Assembly: GCA_001799565.1 (NCBI GenBank)
Contig: MGTS01000001.1
Coordinates: 1 to 41,238, forward strand
Origin: Elusimicrobia bacterium GWA2_51_34
Lineage (GTDB): Bacteria; Elusimicrobiota; Elusimicrobia; Elusimicrobiales; UBA9959
Direction of reading: 5' to 3'
Length of the DNA stretch: 41,238 bases
The stretch's first letter is position 1; each line of letters begins with the position of its first letter. The notes beneath the pieces are model-generated. The model was not told the origin of the DNA and searched no databases. It saw only the letters and a list, made by a program, of their open reading frames with translations. This document shows, in pieces, positions 33,005 through 39,607 of this stretch. A program made the translations under genes and the position numbers.

Positions 33005-33541
33005 TTACATGCTAAATCCATAGCCCGGGAGAACGATGGAGGCCATTTTGAGCCTGTTCGGTTCCGTGACGAAAAAAACAGGGGCTTTACCTGGGCCGGG
33101 GAGGGTAACTTCGCAGTGCGGGGTATTCTTGAGGATCGTAAACACGCAGGTTTTCGGGTCATCATAGCACAGCCGCAAAGCCAGTATGTCCCGCCCGGAC
33201 AGGCGGCCGAGCCTGGCTTTCCGCGCTAAATTCTTCGGACTATCAAGACCAATGATAAGATATAGCGGCTTAAATTTATAGCCTCCCGGATTTATTACGA
33301 TTATATCCTCGTTATCGGGATGCGCGGTCAGGCCGATGCGCGTCTCATTCTTACCCACGCAGACCAGCTTATGCGTGCCGAAACGGGGGGCAGTGGCGTA
33401 AACCTTATCCACTACGCAGCCCCCCTCTTTCACGCGCAAACTCCGGGTTGTAGGCCTGAAAGCGCGCACCAGCCCAAGCTTTTCAAGCCTGCGAATAACG
33501 ATCGGGGTAATGGCAACTGGTTTTAAGTTGATGATTCTCAT
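33005..33541 (-). CDS. hypothetical protein between FKBP and pentapeptide genes
   Basis: I do not recognise this 178-residue protein. It has no signal peptide or membrane segment, and a mixed alpha/beta pattern: TPIVIRRLEKLGLVRAFRPT near the start could be a winged-helix-like piece, followed by DIIVINPGGYKFKPLYLIIG and a C-terminal KMASIVLPGYGFSM. The start region has only a weak GGGCAG. It lies 34 bases downstream of the FKBP gene and 26 bases upstream of the pentapeptide gene, so co-transcription is likely. Confidence 0.6.
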   Translation of the reverse strand: MRIINLKPVAITPIVIRRLEKLGLVRAFRPTTRSLRVKEGGCVVDKVYATAPRFGTHKLVCVGKNETRIGLTAHPDNEDIIVINPGGYKFKPLYLIIGLDSPKNLARKARLGRLSGRDILALRLCYDDPKTCVFTILKNTPHCEVTLPGPGKAPVFFVTEPNRLKMASIVLPGYGFSM

Positions 33542-33575
33542 ATCGCCCGCTGCCCTTTCCCCTGCTATCTTCTGT

Positions 33576-33926
33576 TTACTCTACGCCGAGAAGTTCCACT
33601 TCAAAATGCAGTTCAGCGTCTGGGGGAATGACGCTGCCCGCGCCCCTTTTCCCGTAACCAAGCTCCGGCGGGACAAAAAGTTTGCGTTTGCCGCCTATGC
33701 GCATGCCGGATACGCCTTCATCCCAGCCCTTTATAACGCGGCCCTCGCCAAGCTTAAAAGTAAAAGGTTTACCGCGGTCCACGGAACTATCGAATTTTTT
33801 ACCGTTAGGGAACTTGCCGGTATAATGCACCGTAACATCCTTGCCGCTGACGGCAACGGCGCCCTCCCCCGTTTCCAAGTCCACATATTTCAGCCCCGAC
33901 TTCAAAACCACTTCATTCTCCGGCAT
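33576..33926 (-). CDS. FKBP-type peptidyl-prolyl cis-trans isomerase
   Basis: The protein is 116 residues, a single FKBP domain without signal peptide, so cytoplasmic. [40 protein letters not shown] and the [26 protein letters not shown] segment include the usual active-site aromatic and Asp residues. It catalyses prolyl isomerisation in folding. GGGAGG precedes the ATG and a TGGTAGAAT promoter lies about 50 bases upstream. Confidence 0.93.
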   Translation of the reverse strand: MPENEVVLKSGLKYVDLETGEGAVAVSGKDVTVHYTGKFPNGKKFDSSVDRGKPFTFKLGEGRVIKGWDEGVSGMRIGGKRKLFVPPELGYGKRGAGSVIPPDAELHFEVELLGVE

Positions 33927-33972
33927 ATCTGATCCTCCCTTATAAACCCGCGTCTGCGGCTTACCACACCTT

Positions 33973-33981
33973 ATTCTACCA
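33973..33981 (-). promoter_or_regulatory. extended -10 promoter of the FKBP operon
   Basis: TTTTGGTAGAATAAG on the minus strand: TG-G-TAGAAT is an extended -10. The same string recurs before other genes of the island. It lies just beyond the RAYT 3' end. Confidence 0.6.
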
Positions 33982-34010
33982 AAACAAAACTGCCATATCC
34001 CCCGGAGGTT

Positions 34011-34652
34011 TCAAAAAACTCCTGCCGCCTTTTTGAGGTAATGGCGGAAAACGGCGTCACCCAGAACACCATTGCGCTCTTTATCTAATATTTTCCACTC
34101 TTTTTCGGGGATGGGCTTACCAAGAAAATCCAGATATGCGGCCCGGGCATTCTCCAGATTATCGCTGAAGAACAGAAGCGCCTCTTTTGAGTCAGTGATA
34201 ACCCTGTCCGTATCTGCCAGATAAGCCCGGTGGCTGCTCCACTCATATTTCTCAGGGCTGGAAACAATGCCGGCCTTTACAGGGTTCATATGGAGATAGC
34301 GCAGCAAGGCCATGAAATAGCGATCCTCCTGCACAAGCTTGCTTTTAAATCTGCTCTCAAACAAATGCCCCGTTTTACCGTGCCGTTTATTGAAATATAA
34401 CGAGTAGTCCAGGCTAAGCCTGTACATTGCCTCGCTGATATTTGGAAGGAGGGTTTTAAGAAAAAGATGTATATGGTTCGACATCAGCACGTAGGCATAT
34501 ATTTTCAGCCGGAAGGCTGAAATTGCCCCGCACAGCAGGTCAAGATAGTGTCGCCGGTCAACGCCATCAAGAAAAATATCCCCCCTGTCATTTCCGCGGC
34601 TTCGCACATGATAAACCGCCCCCGGATAAGCGATCCTGAAAGGTCTGGGCAT
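34011..34652 (-). CDS. REP-associated tyrosine transposase (Y1_Tnp / RAYT)
   Basis: A single-strand DNA transposase-like HUH enzyme of 213 residues. It begins MPRPFRIAYPGAVYHVRSRG, has the metal-binding His60-Ile-His62 in MSNHIHLFLKT, a tyrosine-bearing helix LSLDYSLYFNKRHGKTGHLF (Tyr83 or Tyr86 as nucleophile) and RYLHMNPVKAG, typical of RAYTs. These proteins act on palindromic REP sequences. Here a GGTACC-type palindrome lies 9 bases before its start and more such elements occupy the next four gaps. Its last codons resemble a repeat also found at 37361-37420. Confidence 0.93.
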   Translation of the reverse strand: MPRPFRIAYPGAVYHVRSRGNDRGDIFLDGVDRRHYLDLLCGAISAFRLKIYAYVLMSNHIHLFLKTLLPNISEAMYRLSLDYSLYFNKRHGKTGHLFESRFKSKLVQEDRYFMALLRYLHMNPVKAGIVSSPEKYEWSSHRAYLADTDRVITDSKEALLFFSDNLENARAAYLDFLGKPIPEKEWKILDKERNGVLGDAVFRHYLKKAAGVF

Positions 34653-34660
34653 AATCCCCC

Positions 34661-34789
34661 CTTAAAAAGGTACCTGCTACCTTTTTAAGTATAGCAGACG
34701 ACCACGACAAGGGTCTGTCGCGTTGTTTTTTGCCTATAATGAGATGATTTTTCCGCCCTATCTCTAAAAAGGTACCTGGTACCTTTTTA
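34661..34789. repeat. BIME-like element A: two GGTACC palindromes and a core
   Basis: Palindrome 34661-34689 (CTTAAAAAGGTACCTGCTACC onward) and palindrome 34766-34789 (AAAAAGGTACCTGGTACC onward) flank a core containing GTCGCGTTGTTTTTTGCC and GATGATTTTTCCGCCC. It lies between the divergent RAYT and pseudouridine synthase genes. Confidence 0.9.
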
Positions 34790-34798
34790 TGTTATTAT
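34790..34798 (+). promoter_or_regulatory. extended -10 for the pseudouridine synthase gene
   Basis: TG-T-TATTAT on the plus strand ends 6 bases before the ATG at 34805, so the transcript would begin at the start codon. It sits directly at the end of BIME-like element A. Confidence 0.5.
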
Positions 34799-34804
34799 AG
34801 CGGC

Positions 34805-35623
34805 ATGGGAAAGACCGACAATCACAATTTAAATCCCCGGCTGGCCTGCCCCTGGCCCCGGCAGATAAAGCTGGCGCATTTGCGCATGATAGCGCCGGAC
34901 GAACTAAAAAACTGGATCCTCCATGAAGACGATGATGTAATCGTAATCAATAAACCCGGCGACCTCGTATGCCACCCGTCCAAGGCCGGCCCCCGGTCCA
35001 GCCTTGTGGGAGCGGTGCGCGAGTATTCGGGCCTTGCCTTATCACACTTGATCTTCCGCCTTGACCGCGAGACGAGCGGCGTGGTGGTATTCGCGAAAAC
35101 TTCCGTAATGGCCGCCCGCCTGCAAAATGCGATGCAGTTGCGCAGGGTGGGCAAAGCGTACCTCGCCATCATGACAGGCGAGTTTTCGGAGCCGGTGACA
35201 GTGGATCAGCCGCTTGGTGACGATGAAAACAGCATGGTCCTTGCTAAATCAGCCGTACGGCCCGGCGGCAAGCCCGCCGTCACGCACTTTACCCCGCTTT
35301 CCCATGGCGAAGGTTTCACTCTGGTCCGCGTAGTTACCGAAACCGGCCGCAAGCACCAGATAAGAGCCCACGCGCAATGGCTTGAAAAATGCATCGTCGG
35401 GGACAAGATCTACGGACCCGACGAGCGCTGCTTTCTGGATTTCCTGGACCACGGCTGGACACCGGCGCTCGCGGAGAAACTCCTTCTGCCCCGCCAGGCC
35501 CTGCATTGTTCCGAAATTGATATGAGAAAGGCCGGGACCCCCCGGGTGTTCTCCGCCCCAATGCCCGGCGATATGCGCGCTTTTTGCGAAGCCCGCGGGA
35601 TAGTAATCCCCGAAGGAATATAG
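34805..35623 (+). CDS. RluA-family pseudouridine synthase
   Basis: Converts uridine to pseudouridine in rRNA or tRNA; the target cannot be told. The catalytic Asp is in FRLDRETSGVV (Asp87). VINKPGDLVCHP, KAYLAIMTGEF and TGRKHQIRAHAQWL with GDKIYG are family motifs. There is no S4 domain; 272 residues. Two starts are possible: ATG 34805 (leaderless, just after an extended -10) or ATG 34886, which would trim 27 residues that lie before the conserved part. It is one of only two plus-strand genes in the window. Confidence 0.9.
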   Translation: MGKTDNHNLNPRLACPWPRQIKLAHLRMIAPDELKNWILHEDDDVIVINKPGDLVCHPSKAGPRSSLVGAVREYSGLALSHLIFRLDRETSGVVVFAKTSVMAARLQNAMQLRRVGKAYLAIMTGEFSEPVTVDQPLGDDENSMVLAKSAVRPGGKPAVTHFTPLSHGEGFTLVRVVTETGRKHQIRAHAQWLEKCIVGDKIYGPDERCFLDFLDHGWTPALAEKLLLPRQALHCSEIDMRKAGTPRVFSAPMPGDMRAFCEARGIVIPEGI

Positions 35624-35658
35624 CCGCAGGAGAGGCCCCCCTACATTCCAAAACCCGT

Positions 35659-35781
35659 AAAAGGTACCTGCTACCTTTTTAAGTATAGAAATGGGCCACG
35701 ATAAGAACCTGGCATGTTAGTTTTTGTCAATGAAGTGATATTTTGCCCGGCCCCGCTCTAAAAAGGTACCAGGTACCTTTT
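35659..35781. repeat. BIME-like element B
   Basis: Palindromes at 35659-35680 (AAAAGGTACCTGCTACC) and 35760-35781 (AAAAAGGTACCAGGTACC) flank a diverged core that still aligns with element A (GTATAG...CCACGA.AAG...GTT.GTTTTTG). It lies between the pseudouridine synthase and peptidase genes. Confidence 0.85.
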
Positions 35782-35786
35782 CACTT

Positions 35787-35795
35787 TGGTAGAAT
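35787..35795 (+). promoter_or_regulatory. extended -10 for the peptidase gene
   Basis: TG-G-TAGAAT on the plus strand ends 8 bases before the ATG at 35804. There is no ribosome binding site between, so a leaderless or nearly leaderless transcript is likely. Confidence 0.55.
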
Positions 35796-35803
35796 AATAT
35801 TAT

Positions 35804-36529
35804 ATGAGAGGTTATGCCGCTTTTGCGGTTGCAATTTTTCTGCTGTTTTACGCGGGACCGAAGGGACACACCGCGCCGGACGAAGCAATAAGCGCGTCGG
35901 AATTTATGGAGCGGTTTACCTCTATGCTGGACTCCATGCCCGCGCCACCCGCAATAAGCGAACCCGAAGTGATAGACCTGGAGGAAGATGATCCGGAAAC
36001 CTATATCTTCATAAACAACGCAAAGTCGCGCCCGCCGGAGCCAGTGTACCTAGGAGGCGACGGCCGCCTGGCCTTAAACCGTCAGAATAGCGGCGAACAA
36101 ATAATTTCCTACTATCGCAATAAGGACGGCACCTATAATCAGGACGAGATTAATAAAATAAACCGGATAATGCGCTGCAGCCTTACCGGCAAGGAGACTC
36201 CGGTTTCCATAAAGCTTATAGAAATATTGGACGCTATTGAGGATCGGTTCGGAAAGCGGGAGATTATTCTTTTAAGCGGCTACCGCACGCCAAAGCTGAA
36301 CAAATGGGTCCCCGGAGCAGCTCGCAGAAGCCTGCATATGCTGGGATGGGCGGCCGATATCAGGGTTCAAGGATACAGTCCCGCCAAGGTGGCGGCATAT
36401 GCCAGGAAAATACACGCGGGGGGCGTCGGGTACTATCCGGACGCCGCTTTTACCCACCTGGACGCGGGACGTCCCAGGCACTGGTTAGTCCGGCGCCCTT
36501 CAAATACTCAAGCTACCGGTACCCCATAA
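35804..36529 (+). CDS. secreted M15/DUF882-type peptidase
   Basis: The fold is that of zinc D-Ala-D-Ala carboxypeptidase-like enzymes (YcbK/DUF882, M15A). A signal peptide covers about residues 1-23. After an acidic linker the domain starts near residue 95. LLSGYRTPKLNKWV, SLHMLGWAADIRV (His178, Asp185), GGVGYYP and FTHLDAGRPRHW (His218, Asp220) give the metal and active-site pattern. It probably trims or remodels peptidoglycan in the periplasm. 241 residues. Start at 35804 has no Shine-Dalgarno sequence. It lies between BIME-like elements B and C. Confidence 0.85.
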   Translation: MRGYAAFAVAIFLLFYAGPKGHTAPDEAISASEFMERFTSMLDSMPAPPAISEPEVIDLEEDDPETYIFINNAKSRPPEPVYLGGDGRLALNRQNSGEQIISYYRNKDGTYNQDEINKINRIMRCSLTGKETPVSIKLIEILDAIEDRFGKREIILLSGYRTPKLNKWVPGAARRSLHMLGWAADIRVQGYSPAKVAAYARKIHAGGVGYYPDAAFTHLDAGRPRHWLVRRPSNTQATGTP

Positions 36530-36597
36530 GCCGCTCCCGCAAAATAACCGAAAACCCCGCGTAACAGTGACAATTAAAATCGCAACAACCCGCCCCT

Positions 36598-36712
36598 AAA
36601 AAGGTACCTGGTACCTTTTTAAGCTAACAGCCAACGGTTTTGCTGCGTTGTTTTTTGTCTATGAAGATATGATTTTTCCGCCCACTCTGCAAAAAGGTAG
36701 CTGGTACCTTTT
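36598..36712. repeat. BIME-like element C
   Basis: Palindromes 36598-36622 (AAAAAGGTACCTGGTACC) and 36691-36712 (AAAAAGGTAGCTGGTACC) flank a core with GCTGCGTTGTTTTTTG and TATGATTTTTCCGCCC. It separates convergent genes and ends at the stop codon of the flavoprotein gene. Confidence 0.9.
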
Positions 36713-36713
36713 A

Positions 36714-37298
36714 CTAAGGGTTGGCGTGCAGTTTTGAGAGCAACCAGGCCATATTCTCACCCAGCACCTTCATGGTGGTCAAGCCTTCTTTGTCGTTCTC
36801 CACTTCGCCTATAGCCCGCCCCACTCCCACGTTCCAGTAATTGGAGCCGGGGATTATCATCTGGGTTATGGTAAAGAAATGGTTTATAGTATCAAACGCG
36901 TGTACGGCCCCGCCGCGCCTGACCGCCACCACCGCGGCGCCCGCTTTGCGCGCAAAAAGCCCGCCGTTAGCCATGCTGACATAACCCGCCCGCTCTATGA
37001 GCGCCTTGGTATCGGTACTCACGTCCGCGAAATAAGTAGGGGAACCGATAAGCACGCCAGCCGAGGCGGCCATCTTTTCGATATAGCCGTTCAGCCCGTC
37101 ATCCGGCAGGATGCATTTTTTATCTTTATTCTTAAAACAGCCCATGCAGGCCGTGCAGCCGCGCAGCGGCTTGCCGGCCAGTTGTACCAGCTCCGTTTCA
37201 AAACCTTTCTTCTTCAATTCCGCCAAAGCCGCATTCAGAAGAATGGCCGTGTTCCCGTCCTTCCGGGCGCTCCCGTTAAAAGCCGTTATTTTAAGCAT
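36714..37298 (-). CDS. NADPH-dependent FMN reductase / iron-sulfur flavoprotein
   Basis: The flavodoxin-like protein of 194 residues has the FMN phosphate loop NGSARKDGNT (8-17) and GSPTYFADVS for the isoalloxazine. Cys48-x2-Cys51-x2-Cys54-x7-Cys62 is the cluster pattern of iron-sulfur flavoproteins, which pass electrons from ferredoxin to acceptors. GGAGGAAAT precedes the ATG. The leader carries a lone GGTACC palindrome (37328-37348). Physiological substrate unknown. Confidence 0.88.
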   Translation of the reverse strand: MLKITAFNGSARKDGNTAILLNAALAELKKKGFETELVQLAGKPLRGCTACMGCFKNKDKKCILPDDGLNGYIEKMAASAGVLIGSPTYFADVSTDTKALIERAGYVSMANGGLFARKAGAAVVAVRRGGAVHAFDTINHFFTITQMIIPGSNYWNVGVGRAIGEVENDKEGLTTMKVLGENMAWLLSKLHANP

Positions 37299-37327
37299 AT
37301 TTCCTCCAAAACAATTCTCACTACCTT

Positions 37328-37348
37328 AAAAGGTACCTGGTACCTTTT
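37328..37348. repeat. solo GGTACC palindrome D
   Basis: AAAAGGTACCTGGTACCTTTT without a core or partner, between the promoter at 37360 and the flavoprotein start, so it would be transcribed as a hairpin in the 5' leader. Confidence 0.85.
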
Positions 37349-37359
37349 CACTCATACTT

Positions 37360-37368
37360 ATTCTACCA
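37360..37368 (-). promoter_or_regulatory. extended -10 promoter of the flavoprotein gene
   Basis: TTTTGGTAGAATAAG on the minus strand, TG-G-TAGAAT, identical to the FKBP promoter core, directly after a terminator hairpin. Confidence 0.6.
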
Positions 37369-37373
37369 AAACA

Positions 37374-37397
37374 AAACCGCCGTAACTCCGGCGGTTT
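37374..37397 (-). terminator. intrinsic terminator after the duplicated-motif protein gene
   Basis: Minus-strand stem AAACCGCCG / CGGCGGTTT (9 pairs, 6-base loop) followed by TGTTTTGG. A relative, partly decayed, lies at 33983-34010 after the RAYT gene. Confidence 0.65.
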
Positions 37398-37423
37398 CAA
37401 AAGGCTCCTGCTGCCTTTTCCCC

Positions 37424-37540
37424 TTAAAAAGGTAGCTGGTACCTTTTTAAGTATACCGGACAACGGTTTGCCGCGTTGGTTTTTGCCTATGAAGAGATGA
37501 TTTTTCCGCCCACTTTGCAAAAAGGTAGCTGGTACCTTTT
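37424..37540. repeat. BIME-like element E
   Basis: Palindromes 37424-37450 (TTAAAAAGGTAGCTGGTACC) and 37519-37540 (AAAAAGGTAGCTGGTACC) flank a core with GCCGCGTTGGTTTTTGCC and GATGATTTTTCCGCCC, close to elements A and C. It lies just after the 125-residue protein gene. Confidence 0.9.
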
Positions 37541-37544
37541 ACTT

Positions 37545-37922
37545 TTAAAAGAATTTTGCCAGCAGGAAGAGGGCGGCTAGGACTATAATTATTACAGTGG
37601 TCCGCAGCGAGAGCCCCCCCGCCTGCACCGAACCGCCGGGCTGGATACCGAAATCGGACAAATTGATGTGTTTCTCTTTTGCCATCGCCCTGGCCTTCAT
37701 GAAGGCCTCATCATGTATCTTGCGCACTTCAGGCGGCATAGCATCGGGGCTGTCATATCCCACCCCATTGACGATGAACTTGCCGGACGGAGAAGTATCA
37801 GCCATCCCCATGGCATTCTGCAAGTTATGCCGATGCTCTTCCGGCACCTCGTCCAGCGACCCATACTCCTTCCCGTTTACTATAATCTTCCGCGTTATAT
37901 TGATCTTAAAATCAATCCCCAT
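37545..37922 (-). CDS. small tail-anchored protein with a duplicated motif
   Basis: This 125-residue protein contains an internal duplication: KIIVNGKEYGSLDEVPEEHR (residues 12-31) and KFIVNGVGYDSPDAMPPEVR (48-67). A Gly/Gln linker and a C-terminal membrane segment (TVIIIVLAALFLLAKFF) follow, so it is probably anchored in the inner membrane with the repeats in the cytoplasm. I know no function. GGAGGCGG precedes the ATG; it has its own extended -10 promoter. Confidence 0.7.
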   Translation of the reverse strand: MGIDFKINITRKIIVNGKEYGSLDEVPEEHRHNLQNAMGMADTSPSGKFIVNGVGYDSPDAMPPEVRKIHDEAFMKARAMAKEKHINLSDFGIQPGGSVQAGGLSLRTTVIIIVLAALFLLAKFF

Positions 37923-37971
37923 AACTTTCCGCCTCCATTAAACCCTGTATCAGCGTCACCTGCCCCATAAT

Positions 37972-37980
37972 ATTCTACCA
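37972..37980 (-). promoter_or_regulatory. extended -10 promoter of the duplicated-motif protein gene
   Basis: GTTTGGTAGAATATTATG on the minus strand, TG-G-TAGAAT, about 50 bases before the ATG and directly after a terminator. Confidence 0.6.
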
Positions 37981-37995
37981 AACCCTAAAAGCAAA

Positions 37996-38017
37996 AACCG
38001 CCGGTTCCCCGGCGGTT
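37996..38017 (-). terminator. intrinsic terminator downstream of mrr
   Basis: Minus-strand stem AACCGCCGG / CCGGCGGTT with a 4-base loop, followed by TTTGCTTTTAGG. Confidence 0.65.
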
Positions 38018-38192
38018 CAAAATAAGCAAGAAAGTAAGCAGCGCCCCCTATCCCCCTCAGTTTTAACTCTTTTAAGATTCCAATTTGGAATCTTAAACCT
38101 TCAAAAAGGCTCCTACTTATATTCCTAAAATTCAATCTTTCATTCTTTAAACAACGTCCCCCAGGACCCCTACTCTGGACTTTTTCCTTAAT
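38018..38192. other. AT-rich gap downstream of mrr with a 27-base palindrome
   Basis: No gene. 38071-38097 is a perfect palindrome, TTTAAGATTCCAA-T- and its complement. The same sequence, inverted, lies inside the ORF6N gene at 39911-39933. Confidence 0.7.
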
Positions 38193-39104
38193 TTACTCCT
38201 CAATAAAATAGTCAGAATCAATCTTTTTAATATCGTAGGTCCGCAGGGTAGAAACCCCGACATTATTATCTATCATCAACCGCGCTAACTCCTCTCCATC
38301 AATAAGAACGATTTTTGTGTTTATCTTGGAAACATACTCGAGAGCATCTTTGGAGAAATATGAAGTAGTGATAAAAACACCTTTTTTTGCTCTCTGCCCC
38401 TCAAGAGCTCCGACAAATTTATGAATTTCTGGGCGACCGACAGTCCCCTCCCATCTCTTAGCCTGAATATATATAGCATCAAGGCCAAGTTTATCTTCTT
38501 TTATTATTCCATCTATGCCACCATCTCCAGTTTGCCCAATAGCTTTGCCAGCATCTTTAATAGACCCGCCATATCCCATCTTAAGCAACAGTTCCACAAC
38601 CAGTTTCTCAAAAAAATCAGGCGAACAACTTTTAACCTTTGCCAGCAATTCTTCTGCCATTTCATTTTGAATAGAAGTATAGGTGCGATCTAAAAGTTCT
38701 TCTGGAGTTCGACTTTCCACTCCCTGTTCAACCGATTCTGGCGCAATAATTGTATCAGCATGGCGAGTTCTAAACTCAACAAATGCAGGAAACTGCGCGA
38801 GAAAAGATATATCAATATGATCAGGTTTTTTACTTAATACTTCAAGCCCTGCTTGAGTAATTTTTTGTGTCGCGCGTCTCTCCGATTCTAACAGGCCGGC
38901 TTTCTTTAAATAAGTCCTCGCCCATCCAACGCGATTAGCAAATATCGGTTGCTGTCCACTAGGAAGCAACTCCCGTCTCTCTTGATCAGTAAGTTTGAAA
39001 TGAACAGCCAATTTTTCTGTTAAATCGCGGGTAGAATAAGTATTTTCATCCTTCAGGACTTCCAAGAGCGGCAACATTATTGTTTGATAATCAGGTATAG
39101 GCAT
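38193..39104 (-). CDS. mrr: Mrr-family type IV restriction endonuclease
   Basis: Mrr enzymes cut DNA bearing foreign methylation. The 303-residue protein has an N-terminal winged-helix Mrr_N-type domain (residues about 5-90) and a C-terminal nuclease domain: FFEKLVVELLLKMGYGGS, GQTGDGGIDGIIKED (Asp198) and IYIQAKRW (Gln214-Ala-Lys216), then VGRPEIHKFVGAL and GVFITTSYFS. These are the PD-(D/E)xK family D-QxK residues. The gene is clearly AT-richer than its neighbours, as expected of an acquired defence gene. No methylase is nearby. GGAGA precedes the ATG. Confidence 0.93.
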   Translation of the reverse strand: MPIPDYQTIMLPLLEVLKDENTYSTRDLTEKLAVHFKLTDQERRELLPSGQQPIFANRVGWARTYLKKAGLLESERRATQKITQAGLEVLSKKPDHIDISFLAQFPAFVEFRTRHADTIIAPESVEQGVESRTPEELLDRTYTSIQNEMAEELLAKVKSCSPDFFEKLVVELLLKMGYGGSIKDAGKAIGQTGDGGIDGIIKEDKLGLDAIYIQAKRWEGTVGRPEIHKFVGALEGQRAKKGVFITTSYFSKDALEYVSKINTKIVLIDGEELARLMIDNNVGVSTLRTYDIKKIDSDYFIEE

Positions 39105-39166
39105 ATTGTCTCCAAGTAATATTTTAATAATTAGGGGGATACTAAATTTCCCTTAACCCTAATTAT

Positions 39167-39175
39167 ATTCTAGCA
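39167..39175 (-). promoter_or_regulatory. extended -10 promoter of mrr
   Basis: TTTGCTAGAATATAAT on the minus strand: TG-C-TAGAAT, overlapped by a TATAAT. About 60 bases before the ATG. Confidence 0.5.
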
Positions 39176-39207
39176 AATGGGCGATTAACTATAAGGCTGG
39201 CTGCGAC

Positions 39208-39595
39208 CACTGGGTGGGTTATTGTGACGTATCGTAAAAAGGGCGGGGGCAATAACCTATTAATTTAAAGAAGCGGCGGAAATAAATGGAGGGGTGGCGG
39301 CGGGATTTATTTGCGGGGGGTTTCCGGAGGCCGACTTGTCATGCAAGGCGGCTGAGGATAAGGGCGGCCGCACAGGCCGTCTGATGGCCATAGGCCCTGA
39401 TACGGCACTGCCACAGGCTGGTGGCTGACCCGGCCCCCGCAAATAAATCCCGCCGACAGGCCCCCGCTCTTTTGCCAACGGATTCAAAAATCTTAGGGCA
39501 AAAGGGCGGGGCGAGCCCCAAACCCCCATAAGCCTGGCGTTACCTTATTTTTCTGGACCCCCGACAACGGATTTCGGGGGTGACAGCAGTAAATA
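39208..39595. repeat. long mosaic repeat, copy 1
   Basis: This repeat has no supported gene. It contains arms GGCGGGATTTATTTGCGGGG (39298) and CCCCGCAAATAAATCCCGCC (39434) that form a 21-base perfect inverted repeat. A second stem is CCCCGCTCTTTTGCC / GGGCAAAAGGGCGGGG (39465-39515), a third ACCCCCGACAACGGATTTCGGGGGT-like. It matches 40190-40520 in most modules but in different order, and holds the 45-base module at 39375-39419. Confidence 0.85.
39375..39419. repeat. 45-base nested module, copy 2
   Basis: Begins GGCCGTCTGATGGCCATAGG and ends TGCCACAGGCT. It matches 24255-24299 at about 42 of 45 positions. The copy at 40190-40520 lacks it (GGCCGCAC joins TGTGGCTGACC), which marks it as an insertion. 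Confidence 0.85.
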
Positions 39596-39607
39596 AAAAA
39601 TGTCAGG

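Noticed and set aside
34661-37540. Insertion sequence ends of a DDE transposon
   Set aside because: The palindromes lack terminal inverted repeats around a gene and target duplications; the RAYT/REP explanation fits better.
39260-39529. Open frames across the two mosaic repeats (also 40288-40539)
   Set aside because: The translations arise from inverted repeats, differ between copies and begin without ribosome binding sites.
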